DNA from: Halobacillus litoralis
Lineage (GTDB): Bacteria; Bacillota; Bacilli; Bacillales; Halobacillaceae
Assembly: GCF_004101865.1 (NCBI RefSeq)
Contig: NZ_CP026118.1
Span: forward strand, 1,123,501 to 1,187,500
DNA length: 64,000 bases
Direction: 5' to 3'
Shown: positions 55,521 to 63,999 of the stretch, one piece after another
Layout: the number at the start of each line of letters is the position of its first letter
Numbering within the stretch: position 1 is the stretch's first letter
Made by a program: the position numbers and the translations under genes
Notes under the pieces: model-generated
Database searches by the model: none
Seen by the model: the letters and a program-made list of their open reading frames with translations, nothing else
What the model was told of the DNA's origin: nothing

Positions 55521-55757
55521 TTACTGGACTTTACTATTGACTATCCCTCTGACAAATCCCAGACTAACTTCATCAATGTCTTTGTATTTAAGAACTTCGT
55601 TCACATGTTTCTTGATTTCCGATGGACTGGTAGTGTGCTTATAGAAGAAAGATACAAGGATTTCTGCTAAAATCAGACGATAATTCGAGGATCGGAATGA
55701 ATGGCTAATATTTTCTAACAACTCAATATGAAATAACTTTGTTTCTTGGTGGTTCAT
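55521..55757 (-). CDS. Hypothetical small protein
   Basis: 78 residues, mostly helical with a hydrophobic core (YRLILAEILVSFFYKH) and a C-terminal EVLKYKDIDEVSLGFVRGIV. AAGGG lies about nine bases before the ATG. It sits between the capsid operon terminator and small terminase. No family recognised. Confidence 0.5.
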   Translation of the reverse strand: MNHQETKLFHIELLENISHSFRSSNYRLILAEILVSFFYKHTTSPSEIKKHVNEVLKYKDIDEVSLGFVRGIVNSKVQ

Positions 55758-55809
55758 TTAACTTTTTCCCTTCATCATAATTTTGCACAGTTGTCCTTCT
55801 TCTAATATA

Positions 55810-55841
55810 AAAAAGGAAGCCAGCTATAACTGACTTCCTTA
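55810..55841 (-). terminator. Rho-independent terminator (portal-capsid operon)
   Basis: AAGGAAGTCAG/CTGGCTTCCTT stem with T7 on the minus strand, shortly after the capsid stop. Confidence 0.85.
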
Positions 55842-55868
55842 TATTTGTGAAATGTTTCACGTTAATAA

Positions 55869-57362
55869 TTATGCTTGAGCTACGTTAAGTTTGACGATCG
55901 CGGCAGGATTCACAACAGCTCCATCCATGAAGGCATCATACACATAAAGCTTTGCACCTTTAAGAGCTAGTCCGGAATCAACGATTTCTTGGATCCCTGC
56001 TTCTTGCTTAATCATGACAGCATAAGCTTCTGCAATGTTACCGAATACAGCTGGAGTTGCAGCAGGGAGAGCATCTGTAACGTCAACTGGCATACCAAAT
56101 AGAACATACTGGATTTTACCATTTACGGTTCCCATTTGAACATAATAATGACCGTTAGCGTCTTTCAATTTAGCGATTTGGTTGAAGAAGTCACGAGACA
56201 TTATGAAACTTCCTCCAGTCAAGAACTCAGGATGAACTTTAAGGTATAGTTCTTGAAGGTCTTCAAGAGTAGCAGTACCAACTACATCAACGGATTGAAC
56301 ATCAGCATCTGGAACGATGCCTGCAAATTCATCTCCACCTAGTCCAACAAGTATAGATTTTTCTACTGTTTTCCCAGCACGGCGAGCTAAAAGATTTTTA
56401 GAATAGTCAGCAATATTTACAGCAGAATCATTAAAGAGTTGGTTGGATAGAGTTAGAGCAGCACCAACACGTTTCTGCTTCGAATCAACTTGCTTGAAAC
56501 CAATAGCGCTTTCAAGAATTTCTTGTCCTTCACCGAAAAAGCCAGCTGTTACGGAATCATCTTCACGAGTAACACGAAGAGTACCTGCAACAGAGTTAAG
56601 CTTACGAGCCTTCGCGAATACAGGAGAGATCTCTTCCATCTTTAGAACGATATCATTATGAGTGTTCTCAGGGATTAGAGCTGCACCAGATGTTGTTGTT
56701 TGAAGAGCACGTGTTTCTCCACGTAGAATAGATTCAAATTCGTTAGTACGAGTTTCCATTTTTTTCATAAATTGTTCTCCTCTTTCTTCTTGATTATTAT
56801 CGTAATACTCTGCGTTCCTGTTTAAAGAAAATTCTTTTTCTTTCGGAATTTCAATATCTTTAACTAAGTCAATATTGCGAGCACTGATCATGCTTTGGGA
56901 GTAAGCAGGGTCCTTTACTGCACTAATCTCATAAAGTTCAAGTTCATGAACAGTACGAATGTGAAGTCCATCTTCCATACTCCAAGAATCACGAATGCTT
57001 CTAAATCCAAAACTCATTGAACCAATCAATCCATCAGTAATGAGCTGATAGTAGTCACGGCCCCACGACGTTTGAGAAATAGTAGCGTCCATGTAAAGTC
57101 CTTCTTGCTCTTCTCGAAGAGTTAGAGAATCATTTCGAGTAGAAGAAAGGACTTTCTTACTGTCATGCTCTGCTAAGAAATCAATCTCTTTAGATCGGTT
57201 TTCGATAGCTTTTTGAAATGCTCCTGGTGCAATTTTTTCTCGGAATTTTTGCGTAACTCCAAGAATCTCCGATAGCTGGCCAGGTTTATTGACATAGCCA
57301 GATACAACTAAATCACCATTAGATGATAAGGTCGTTTGGGTGTCTCGAATCTCCATCTTCAT
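55869..57362 (-). CDS. HK97-type prohead protease-major capsid fusion
   Basis: 497 residues. The N-terminal part (about 1-160) is an HK97 prohead protease: GYVNKPGQ, AEHD (His), GSMSFGF (Ser) and the Glu-containing ELYEISAVKDPAY. The C-terminal part (about 210-497) is an HK97-fold capsid (TSGAALIPENTHNDIV, GFKQVDSKQKRVGA, GMPVDV). The fusion suits a compact head module. The ATG at 57362 with AGGAGG nine bases upstream is preferred. It overlaps the portal gene by 44 bases. Confidence 0.88.
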   Translation of the reverse strand: MKMEIRDTQTTLSSNGDLVVSGYVNKPGQLSEILGVTQKFREKIAPGAFQKAIENRSKEIDFLAEHDSKKVLSSTRNDSLTLREEQEGLYMDATISQTSWGRDYYQLITDGLIGSMSFGFRSIRDSWSMEDGLHIRTVHELELYEISAVKDPAYSQSMISARNIDLVKDIEIPKEKEFSLNRNAEYYDNNQEERGEQFMKKMETRTNEFESILRGETRALQTTTSGAALIPENTHNDIVLKMEEISPVFAKARKLNSVAGTLRVTREDDSVTAGFFGEGQEILESAIGFKQVDSKQKRVGAALTLSNQLFNDSAVNIADYSKNLLARRAGKTVEKSILVGLGGDEFAGIVPDADVQSVDVVGTATLEDLQELYLKVHPEFLTGGSFIMSRDFFNQIAKLKDANGHYYVQMGTVNGKIQYVLFGMPVDVTDALPAATPAVFGNIAEAYAVMIKQEAGIQEIVDSGLALKGAKLYVYDAFMDGAVVNPAAIVKLNVAQA

Positions 57363-58557
57363 CTGATTCATCCTCCTGCTTAATCGTTTCTCCAAGATTA
57401 ATTACTGTAATGTCACCTGTCTCAACATCTTTCAATGCAGAAGCCATATTCAAAGTAAAGTAATCCTTTTCGATACGTTTATAGTCTAGGCGAGATCTTC
57501 CTTCGTTCTCAGAAATAATGCCGTTTTTGACTAGCTGAATAGTCGTTTCGACTTTCTGTTTTTCAGTTGTTCGAAGAACCTCTGAAGTATCGAAACGGAA
57601 GTAAATTCCACCAATCTTTTCAGATTCATCAAGCAACTCTTTATTCAAAGTTGTCTCAATGACATTAATTAATGGACCAACTGTATATTGAAGGAAATGA
57701 AGGTTGTTCATTTCAAGACTTCCATATTTGTTGGCTAAAGAATTGACCATAGATTCTGGAACATTAAATAATCGAGCAACTGAAGCTAGAGTTGTTTTGG
57801 CAGACTCATTAAGTTGAAGATCATTAGGATTCAATGAAATAGGTGTGTAATCTAGACCTTCTTCAAGAATCAAAGTTTTAGAAGAGTTTTTTGATCCTCC
57901 GTAAAGGTTCTCCCAACTCTCCCGAAGCCGATTAATAGCAGGCTCAGTCAAACGAGATGCAGCTTTTAAAACTCCTACTGGAAGAGCACCATTCTTCATG
58001 ACATTCTTGGAGTAATCTAACTCATTGAATGCTTGTTGAAGAATTTGATCTCCATCAACGAGAACCCCTTCAGTGCCAACATCAAAAGAAATTACTTCAT
58101 CTTCAGATAAAATAACTGAAGCATTTGGAGAATCGTATCTGTACTCAACTCCTGCAATCGTAAGGTCATCTTTGGTGTAGAAATCCGGGTGAACTTGATT
58201 AGCCTTCAAATAGAAGAATTGATCGTATCTATTAAGAAGATAAGCTTTGCCGTAGAACAACAAATCTTTGATCAACAACCTCTTAATCTTTGCTGAAGTT
58301 TCACGCTGGTTCATCGATTCATTAAGAAGGTCAATTCGACTATCTTTTTTGATCGTGTTAATGTCTCCATTCTCTAATTCTTTATAGAGGTAAACTGGAA
58401 GTTGGCTCACTGTTGAAGCAATTAAATCAACTGATGCTTTTACAGCTGGTATTTGCATAGCTTGCTCTTCTGAAATTGAATAAGTACGAGCCGAACTGTA
58501 AATCGTGGAAGAAAAGTAATCACCTTTCTTTGAGCCAGGGAATGTGAATAGCCCCAT
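57319..58557 (-). CDS. Phage portal protein (HK97 family)
   Basis: A 412-residue HK97-type portal: ISEEQAMQIPAVKASVDLIASTVSQLPV near the start in two blocks, KDLLFYGKAYLLNRYD, and FNVPESMVNSLANKYGSLEMNN. It forms the ring through which DNA enters the capsid. The ATG at 58557 has AAGGAGG seven bases upstream; the frame open to 58578 is not needed. First gene of the portal-capsid unit. Confidence 0.88.
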   Translation of the reverse strand: MGLFTFPGSKKGDYFSSTIYSSARTYSISEEQAMQIPAVKASVDLIASTVSQLPVYLYKELENGDINTIKKDSRIDLLNESMNQRETSAKIKRLLIKDLLFYGKAYLLNRYDQFFYLKANQVHPDFYTKDDLTIAGVEYRYDSPNASVILSEDEVISFDVGTEGVLVDGDQILQQAFNELDYSKNVMKNGALPVGVLKAASRLTEPAINRLRESWENLYGGSKNSSKTLILEEGLDYTPISLNPNDLQLNESAKTTLASVARLFNVPESMVNSLANKYGSLEMNNLHFLQYTVGPLINVIETTLNKELLDESEKIGGIYFRFDTSEVLRTTEKQKVETTIQLVKNGIISENEGRSRLDYKRIEKDYFTLNMASALKDVETGDITVINLGETIKQEDESDEDGDSRHPNDLII

Positions 58558-58587
58558 GTTTATTCCTCCTTCCGGCAAAAAATAAAA

Positions 58588-58618
58588 AGCTCAGCTGCCA
58601 AAGCAACTGAGCTTATGT
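58588..58618. repeat. Hairpin upstream of the portal gene
   Basis: AAGCTCAG/CTGAGCTT perfect 8-bp inverted repeat around a 12-base loop, in the leader of the portal gene. No T-run on either strand; possibly regulatory. Confidence 0.4.
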
Positions 58619-58725
58619 ATAAATCTCAAAAAGTTTTAAGTGAGTTATAAATATAAAAATAAAGAGAAAGCCCTGCTGCTGACAAGGCTCTCTCATATAC
58701 CGCACAATGAATCGGAGGAACCATT

Positions 58726-58919
58726 ATGCGAAGTTCTTCAATAAATAAGAAAACCTTTGTTCTAAAGGTGAAAATTGTGAAAACATCGGAGAACGCAATA
58801 TGGAAGTTATGACAAGAGTTTTCCAGACTAAAGTCATCGAGATAGTTGAAGGACAATTCAACTGTAACGGTGGGCCAAGGAGGAGGCCCATAATAAAAAA
58901 TGAACTGAATCTATTATGA
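58726..58919 (+). CDS. Two overlapping mini-ORFs with good ribosome sites
   Basis: Plus strand, against the element's other genes: 28 codons from ATG 58726 (GGAGGA upstream) to 58812, and 39 codons from ATG 58800 (GGAGA seven bases upstream) to 58919. The first reads MRSSSINKKTFVLKVKIV, the second ends RRRPIIKNELNLL. A frameshift between them is possible. They lie in the 500-base gap between portal and early genes. Low certainty that either is expressed. Confidence 0.3.
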
Positions 58920-58935
58920 TCCAGTTCATTAAAAT
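58898..58935 (-). terminator. Rho-independent terminator of the replication gene unit
   Basis: AATGAACTG/CAGTTCATT stem followed by TTTTTATTA on the minus strand. It separates the early (replication) genes from the portal-capsid unit. Confidence 0.7.
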
Positions 58936-59059
58936 AAAGACGTTTCAATGTCAAACCGCAAATAAAATTCTAGAACAGTTTTGTCACTTATACTACTCTC
59001 TAATATATATATATACAAACCTTAGTTTTTTGAAACAAAACCCGAACAATAACGTTCAG

Positions 59060-59512
59060 TTATGATAAAAAGTTTTCGTATTCTAAAACTGGAATAAAGT
59101 AATACTGATTTTTATAGAGAGCTTTGTCCTTAATGTAGTGATAGAGAACCGTTCTTCCGATGCCCCATTTGAATCCTTTACCTTTCAACCACTCTACTAA
59201 GTCTGCTCTTCTTTCAACTTTATCAATGACATTTTTATCTGTATCAAGAATATAGAGAGCTTTCACCGCATCAGTATTCATCAGCTCTTCGTGTTCTCTT
59301 TTCTCACGCTCTATTTTTTCGGCTTCTTTTCTAATTTTTTCTGCAATACCAATTTCTTTAGCATATATCTTTTCTTGCTCTTTCTTCTTCCTCCAGGCTT
59401 CTATTTCTGCTCTAGCTAATTTTTTATGACGATCTTCTCTAGATTCTTGGACTGAAGAATGGTTTTCAGATTTAAAATTTTTTTCTTGCCATTCCTTAGG
59501 ATTAAATTTCAT
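59060..59512 (-). CDS. Hypothetical coiled-coil protein of the replication module
   Basis: 150 residues: a long charged helix (about 20-85, Lys/Glu-rich coiled coil) and a compact C-terminal domain (LVEWLKGKGFKWGIGRTVLYHYI) that resembles a DNA-binding wing. The ATG at 59512 with GGAGG eight bases upstream lies within the end of the RepA_N-like gene (11-base overlap), so the two are coupled. Possibly a replication accessory protein; inference. Confidence 0.55.
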   Translation of the reverse strand: MKFNPKEWQEKNFKSENHSSVQESREDRHKKLARAEIEAWRKKKEQEKIYAKEIGIAEKIRKEAEKIEREKREHEELMNTDAVKALYILDTDKNVIDKVERRADLVEWLKGKGFKWGIGRTVLYHYIKDKALYKNQYYFIPVLEYENFLS

Positions 59513-59918
59513 TAGAAACTCCTCCATTGAAATCAGGCATTTCTAAATCAAGCATCTTACTTTTTTTCCTTTGACTATCCCACAAATCAAGCTCTTTAAC
59601 ATATATAGGAGTTGAGATACCCGATTTTTTCACTTTTTGTTTATCATAGTCGATTAACCCCAAATCTTTTAATTTTAACTTTATCCGATATAATTTAGAT
59701 TTTTTTATATTGCAGTAGTCCAAAGCATCTTTTTCAGTAAAAATCACAAAAACTCTACCATTACTATCTGTATATTTATCAGCGTTCTTCTTAGAAAGTT
59801 CCTTTAAATCTAATAACCATGAATAATAAAATATATGATCTCCACTTAATTGTCTTAGTTCTTCATATTGAAAGAATTCCTTTGGAACTTTCATAAATTT
59901 CCCTTTTTGATTTATCAT
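59502..59918 (-). CDS. RepA_N-like replication initiator domain protein
   Basis: 138 residues resembling the N-terminal winged-helix domain of RepA_N initiators: KEFFQYEELRQLSGDHIFYYSWLLDLKELSKKN, cut here as two blocks, then GRVFVIFTEKDALDYCNI and KLKDLGLIDYDKQKV. In plasmids and satellites this domain binds iterons at the origin. An iteron-like array lies 130-250 bases upstream. GGAGG is seven bases before the ATG. The C-terminal domain usual in plasmids is absent. Confidence 0.65.
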   Translation of the reverse strand: MINQKGKFMKVPKEFFQYEELRQLSGDHIFYYSWLLDLKELSKKNADKYTDSNGRVFVIFTEKDALDYCNIKKSKLYRIKLKLKDLGLIDYDKQKVKKSGISTPIYVKELDLWDSQRKKSKMLDLEMPDFNGGVSNEI

Positions 59919-60044
59919 TATGTTTCCTCCATTGTGAATTTATTTTCGTAGTTATTTTATCTAGCGAATTTAATTTGTAAACAATAGAAGAAAAATTTAA
60001 ACGATCAAAAAACAGAATGTTTTTTGAATAAATAAGTTTAGATT

Positions 60045-60158
60045 ATTAAGTATAGATAATTAAGTATAGATAGAGTTCTATTATAAAACTACTCTGAGTC
60101 CAATATAGAACTACTCCGTTCTATAATAGAACTACTTTTACGTGTTCTATCATAGGAC
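60045..60158. repeat. Iteron-like array, candidate origin or operator
   Basis: Four copies related to GTTCTATAATAGAAC at 60075-60089, 60098-60111, 60118-60132 (near-perfect palindrome) and 60144-60158, spaced 20-26 bases. They are followed by ACTACT in the first three. Beside them ATTAAGTATAGATA occurs twice in tandem (60045-60072). The position, upstream of the RepA_N-like gene, fits a replication origin or autoregulatory site. Confidence 0.65.
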
Positions 60159-60231
60159 AACTTTAATTAATAATTGTATTAGATACAGAAGTGGAATTAA
60201 TCGGAGTTTTTTAACTTTATGAGTAATTTTT

Positions 60232-60264
60232 CAAAAAAAAGATCGGACTATTTGTCCGACCTTT
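60232..60264 (-). terminator. Rho-independent terminator
   Basis: AGGTCGGAC/GTCCGATCT stem followed by T8 on the minus strand, touching the stop of the gene at 60264. Confidence 0.85.
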
Positions 60265-60590
60265 TATTCGAGTAAGTATTCAATATCTTTATAAAACCAT
60301 AGAGGTAATCCATCATCATCTATTTTCATAAAACCAATCTCATTAAGTTTTTTAATTGTTTTTCTAACCTGATTCCGTGATGGATACCAATCAGAACCAT
60401 TCGTCTTCATTTTTTTTATAGTGTACTTTACATTAACTAAAAAGAAGTCTTTTCTTCCTAATGTTAATGCATCTACTCTCACACGGCTACCCACTTCAAA
60501 TAGAATCATAGTAATAGTTTGTTCCTCCCATGAAAGCTGAGACATTGCTTTTTCGTAAATTGGTTTTGACTTTAGAATGTATGGATTCAT
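60264..60590 (-). CDS. Winged-helix protein of the replication region
   Basis: 108 residues with a winged-helix look: WEEQTITMILFEVGSRVRVDAL, then SRNQVRKTIKKLNEIGFMKID. GGGGG lies eight bases before the ATG. It may be a regulator or replication accessory protein of the element; no family named. Confidence 0.5.
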   Translation of the reverse strand: MNPYILKSKPIYEKAMSQLSWEEQTITMILFEVGSRVRVDALTLGRKDFFLVNVKYTIKKMKTNGSDWYPSRNQVRKTIKKLNEIGFMKIDDDGLPLWFYKDIEYLLE

Positions 60591-60880
60591 TATTATTACC
60601 CCCGAATAACTATTGATTTTGTTTTACAAAACTCTTATATCTCACAGATTTAAGATGTAAAGCAAAACATAAAAATAATTTTTAATAGTTATAGAAAATC
60701 CATATAGGTTTCCAATCAAGGAGAATTGTCATTCAATGTTGGCTATTCTCTTATTAAAGAAATTGGAAATGGATAATAATAATCGGAGTGCATTACAGGG
60801 AAAAACAAAGGAGATAATATGAATATATTACCTCCCTCTTTACGGAGCATTACGATGCTCCTATGAGCTTCTGGTGACTA

Positions 60881-61030
60881 TTAATAATCCATGTCTATCT
60901 CAGTATATTTTTCCTTTGGACTACTGTAATGCTTGTAATATAATTCATTTAACAATTTCCAACACTCTGCACTGTCCATTTCTTGAATAATTTCCATTAC
61001 TTCTTTCGCACTTCCAGTTTGCTTTGTCAC
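60881..61030 (-). CDS. Hypothetical 49-residue protein
   Basis: Small acidic helical protein (AKEVMEIIQEMDSAECWKLL, YYKHYSSPKEKY). The GTG start has AGGAGGG a few bases upstream. Position between replication genes and integrase resembles excisionase or regulator sites, but no such motif is seen. The gap 60591-60880 holds nothing else but a GGAGCAT/ATGCTCC hairpin. Confidence 0.5.
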   Translation of the reverse strand: MTKQTGSAKEVMEIIQEMDSAECWKLLNELYYKHYSSPKEKYTEIDMDY

Positions 61031-61159
61031 ACGATCCCTCCTAAGTAATTAGATACGCAAGTAAATTCTAAGGCATCTTTTAAACAATATGAGTATTCCT
61101 ATTATAAAACATTTTTTGATTAACGACGCTCACCTATGTAACCCTGGGAACTATTGTTT

Positions 61160-61945
61160 TCAATTGTTTAACCAGTCATAATACAGATCCAGTTTACCGT
61201 TCCCGTTACTTAAAGATATTTCCACTTCTCCTTTTTTAAGTTTGCTCTTATATAAGGTATTATCCAAACACCTTCTTAAATAACCACCAAAATTTTCTAC
61301 ATCAGTTTTAGAGTCTAATACTTCTTTTACTACTCTTAAACAAACCTCATTACTTAATCCTTTTATTCGATATTCATTTGTAAGTTTGTGTATGATTTCA
61401 TCATTGTTAACCGGTTCCTTGTTAACAAGATTATCTTTTTTATTTTTATATTGTTCTTTTTTATTTTTCTTTTTAATAGATGAGCCCTTTTGGTCAGGCT
61501 TGCTATTCCCTTTTGGCATACTTAGGTTTTCCCTTTGGGCAAGGCTGGGATCAGCGTCAACTCTTGATACATTCAGGTCTTCCCTTTTGGAAGAGCTAGG
61601 ATTTACCTCAGAAACAAGCTCTTTTATTATCTTATCCGTAATGTGAAAGTACTTTTTAGAAGGTACCCCCATCATTTTTGTATCAATATACCCTGCTTGT
61701 TCCAGTTCTTTAATTGCTCTTAACTGTTGTTTATATGTTAAAGCTGTTTCTTCTTGTAATACTTCACTCGTTAAGAAGAAATATTCTTTTTCATCTCGAA
61801 CAGTTATCATTTTTTTGTTTTTGAAACTTTCATAACTAGAGCAAAGCTGCCCAAATACAATTGCTCCATTCGTTGATACTGTGTGGGCTAACTCCTTATT
61901 GTACATGACAAAACCATTTCCACTCAGCAAAGATAATAATCTCAT
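61160..61945 (-). CDS. Phage-type replication protein with winged helix
   Basis: 261 residues: an N-terminal winged helix (GAIVFGQLCSSYESF; VLQEETALTYKQQLRAIKELEQAGYI as two blocks), a Lys/Asn/Ser-rich linker (about 120-180) and a C-terminal DnaD-like helical end (EVLDSKTDVENFGGYLRRCLDN). It resembles phage/plasmid replication initiators or DnaD-like loaders. AGGAGA lies eight bases before the ATG. The linker includes a repeated SxKRE/AQRENL pattern of unknown meaning. Confidence 0.6.
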   Translation of the reverse strand: MRLLSLLSGNGFVMYNKELAHTVSTNGAIVFGQLCSSYESFKNKKMITVRDEKEYFFLTSEVLQEETALTYKQQLRAIKELEQAGYIDTKMMGVPSKKYFHITDKIIKELVSEVNPSSSKREDLNVSRVDADPSLAQRENLSMPKGNSKPDQKGSSIKKKNKKEQYKNKKDNLVNKEPVNNDEIIHKLTNEYRIKGLSNEVCLRVVKEVLDSKTDVENFGGYLRRCLDNTLYKSKLKKGEVEISLSNGNGKLDLYYDWLNN

Positions 61946-62098
61946 GGCTTCTATCTCCTCTTGACTCAGAAGAAATAGACTTGCTATATTTAAATAACAG
62001 AAGTCTATCTTCTGGTATGTGTTTTAGAGAGTGGAAAGGGTCCTAATCTTAGCCACTCTCTATTATTTTATTTTAATATGCAAACATACGTTCGTACA

Positions 62099-63028
62099 CT
62101 AAAATTTCAAACCTTTAAGGGCACTATATTGTTTATGTTTCTTTTCAATATCTGGTCCCCAAAGGTACACATACTTTTTAGTTATAGTCATATCACTATG
62201 ACCTAAAATAGTCATAAGAGTAAATGCATCTGCACCAGCCATGATCATTCGTTTCGCCATAGTGTGCCTAAATGTATGAGGGCTTACTCGCTTACTAATA
62301 CCTGCTCTTTTTCCATAACTAGTGAAACCTGTTTGAATACTATGAGGTTTTAACTCATTATTATCTCGATTTATAAATAACTTGTTCGTTCCCTCAACAT
62401 CTCCTCTTATCACAAGGTACTTTCTTAATTGTTCCTGAGTTCTCTCAGATAAATAAACAATTCTCTGGTATAGATTCTTAGTTTTTCGTATAACGATATG
62501 ATTTGTAGCTACATCTTCAACTTCAATGCCTACTAACTCTGATAACCTTATCCCTGTATCTAGAAAAACCAGAAGAATCACTTCATTACGGAAAGATACA
62601 AATGTTCTATCATTTCTCATTATCGTTACTAATTTCTCAATTTCCTGATTGTCTAATGTTTCAATTACTTTTTGCCTGTCTCGAAGCAGCTTTATGTTCT
62701 TCATAGGATTAGTAGAGATCAATTTGTTCTTTTTTAAGTAATTGTAGAATGCTCTTAATGCACGTAAACGAGTGTTGATTGTTGTAATACTTATTTGCGT
62801 TTTACTTCTTACTATGAACGCTTCTATATCTTCCTGTTTAATATCAACGAGATCTTTTTTCAACATCTTTTTAGTAGCGTGAAATTCATTCTTGTAGTAT
62901 TCGATTGTTGCCGGTCTCAAATTACGTAGACAACAGTCTTTAAAGAATTTTTCTAGTGCCTCATCTTCAGTAACCTTATTTCTGATAAGATCCATTTCTT
63001 CTTCTGATAATTCCTTTCGTCTCTTCAC
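62099..63028 (-). CDS. int: Tyrosine integrase of the element
   Basis: 309 residues: an N-terminal SAM-like core-binding domain (FFKDCCLRNLRPATIEYY, about 20-110) and a catalytic domain with DTGIRLSEL (Arg), HTFRHTMAKRM (His-x-x-Arg), LGHSDMTITKKYVYL (His, nucleophile Tyr). It is full length. The GTG at 63028 has AGGAGG six bases upstream, as in the broken copy at 49575. It lies next to tRNA-Leu, the integration target, and is separated from it by the tRNA terminator. Confidence 0.92.
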   Translation of the reverse strand: MKRRKELSEEEMDLIRNKVTEDEALEKFFKDCCLRNLRPATIEYYKNEFHATKKMLKKDLVDIKQEDIEAFIVRSKTQISITTINTRLRALRAFYNYLKKNKLISTNPMKNIKLLRDRQKVIETLDNQEIEKLVTIMRNDRTFVSFRNEVILLVFLDTGIRLSELVGIEVEDVATNHIVIRKTKNLYQRIVYLSERTQEQLRKYLVIRGDVEGTNKLFINRDNNELKPHSIQTGFTSYGKRAGISKRVSPHTFRHTMAKRMIMAGADAFTLMTILGHSDMTITKKYVYLWGPDIEKKHKQYSALKGLKF

Positions 63029-63100
63029 AACATACCTCCTACGCACACGATTCAACGCACACGATTTTGGGTTATTTTTGTCGTGTAAAAACAAATAAAA
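63029..63100. promoter_or_regulatory. Integrase upstream region with core-like repeats
   Basis: CGCACACGATT occurs twice (63050-63065) and ACACGATTTTGGG resembles the crossover core ACACGATTTTGAGTC in the tRNA; TCGTGT follows in inverse sense. These may be arm-type integrase sites. The broken left copy has only one of the two. Confidence 0.45.
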
Positions 63101-63102
63101 AA

Positions 63103-63133
63103 AAGACCTCAACATTACTGTTGAAGTCTTCTC
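63103..63133 (-). terminator. Rho-independent terminator of the tRNA cluster
   Basis: AAGACTTCAACA/TGTTGAGGTCTT stem with T8; copied at 49636-49666 beside the displaced tRNA end. Confidence 0.9.
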
Positions 63134-63149
63134 TCTGTTACATTTTTAG

Positions 63150-63231
63150 TACCGGTGGCCGGGCTCGAACCGGCACTCCGTGAGGAACACGATTTTGAGT
63201 CGTGCGCGTCTGCCAATTCCGCCACACCGGC
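63150..63231 (-). tRNA. tRNA-Leu(CAA), integration target
   Basis: Acceptor GCCGGTG/CACCGGT, anticodon stem CACGA/TCGTG with loop CTCAAAA (anticodon CAA), long variable arm, T-loop GGTTCGAGCC. CCA is not encoded (CTA follows). Its 3' part from the anticodon loop is supplied by the integrated element. Confidence 0.95.
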
Positions 63232-63240
63232 ATATGTCTT

Positions 63241-63314
63241 TGGAGGCGGCAACCGGAATCGAACCGGTGATAAAGGAGTTGCAGTCCTCTGCCTTACCGC
63301 TTGGCTATGCCGCC
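63241..63314 (-). tRNA. tRNA-Cys(GCA)
   Basis: Acceptor GGCGGCA/TGCCGCC, anticodon loop CTGCAAC, T-loop GGTTCGATTCC, encoded CCA. Confidence 0.95.
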
Positions 63315-63371
63315 AAATCAAGTTCAATTACGATTGTATCATATTCACGTTTTAAAGAAAATGTGAATGTT

Positions 63372-63446
<75 letters not shown>

Positions 63447-63454
63447 ATGAATAG

Positions 63455-63529
63455 TGGCTGGGCCAGCTGGATTCGAACCAGCGCATGACGGTACCAAAAA
63501 CCGTTGCCTTACCGCTTGGCTATGGCCCA
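63455..63529 (-). tRNA. tRNA-Gln(TTG)
   Basis: Acceptor TGGGCCA/TGGCCCA, anticodon loop TTTTGGT, T-loop GGTTCGAATCC, encoded CCA. Confidence 0.95.
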
Positions 63530-63556
63530 ATATAGGTCTTTAATTAATGTATTGAA

Positions 63557-63633
63557 TGGGGCGGCTGATGGGAATCGAACCCACGAATGCCGGAACCACA
63601 ATCCGGTGCGTTAACCACTTCGCCACAACCGCC
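63557..63633 (-). tRNA. tRNA-His(GTG)
   Basis: Includes the extra 5' G (position -1) opposite discriminator C, acceptor GCGGTTG, anticodon loop TTGTGGT, T-loop GGGTTCGATTCCC, encoded CCA. Confidence 0.95.
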
Positions 63634-63645
63634 ATAATAAGAAAG

Positions 63646-63716
63646 CAGGGGTAGTAGGAATCGAACCCACATTGACGGTTTTGGAGACCGTAGTTTTACC
63701 ATTAAACTATACCCCT
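63646..63716 (-). tRNA. tRNA-Trp(CCA)
   Basis: Acceptor AGGGGTA/TACCCCT, anticodon loop CTCCAAA, T-loop GGGTTCGATTCC. 3' CCA not encoded. Confidence 0.95.
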
Positions 63717-63735
63717 ATTTGATTGAGAAAATAAA

Positions 63736-63821
63736 TGGTGGAGGGAGTAGGACTCGAACCTACGAACCCGATGGGAGCGGATTTACAGTCCGCCGCGTTT
63801 GGCCAACTTCGCTATCCCTCC
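63736..63821 (-). tRNA. tRNA-Tyr(GTA)
   Basis: Acceptor GGAGGGA/TCCCTCC, anticodon loop CTGTAAA, long variable arm, encoded CCA. Confidence 0.95.
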
Positions 63822-63840
63822 ACGCTGATGAAATTTCTAA

Positions 63841-63916
63841 TGGTGCCGGCCAGAGGACTTGAACCCCCAACCTACTGATTACAAATCAGTTGCTCTACCA
63901 GTTGAGCTAGGCCGGC
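63841..63916 (-). tRNA. tRNA-Thr(TGT)
   Basis: Acceptor GCCGGCC/GGCCGGC, anticodon loop TTTGTAA, T-loop GGTTCAAGTCC, encoded CCA. Confidence 0.95.
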
Positions 63917-63923
63917 TTGTAAA

Positions 63924-63999
<76 letters not shown>

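Larger units (their letters stand above)
49731..63201. mobile_element. Integrated phage-satellite-like element in tRNA-Leu(CAA)
   Basis: About 13.5 kb between the displaced tRNA-Leu 3' part and the intact tRNA-Leu. All main genes read on the minus strand. From right to left: integrase, replication-type winged-helix genes and iteron-like repeats, portal, protease-capsid fusion, small terminase, then the cargo sce7726, sce7725, RES, DUF4238 and GIY-YIG. The region is visibly more AT-rich than the core. No large terminase, head-tail connector, tail, lysis or conjugation genes were recognised. This fits a capsid-forming PICI-like satellite or a reduced prophage. Confidence 0.85.

Noticed and set aside
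60591..60880. Short plus-strand frame starting near 60820 with AAGGAG upstream
   Set aside because: It ends after about 15 codons and lies on a hairpin; not convincing as a gene.
49850..63028. Integrative conjugative element
   Set aside because: No relaxase, coupling protein or type IV secretion genes; phage head genes are present instead.
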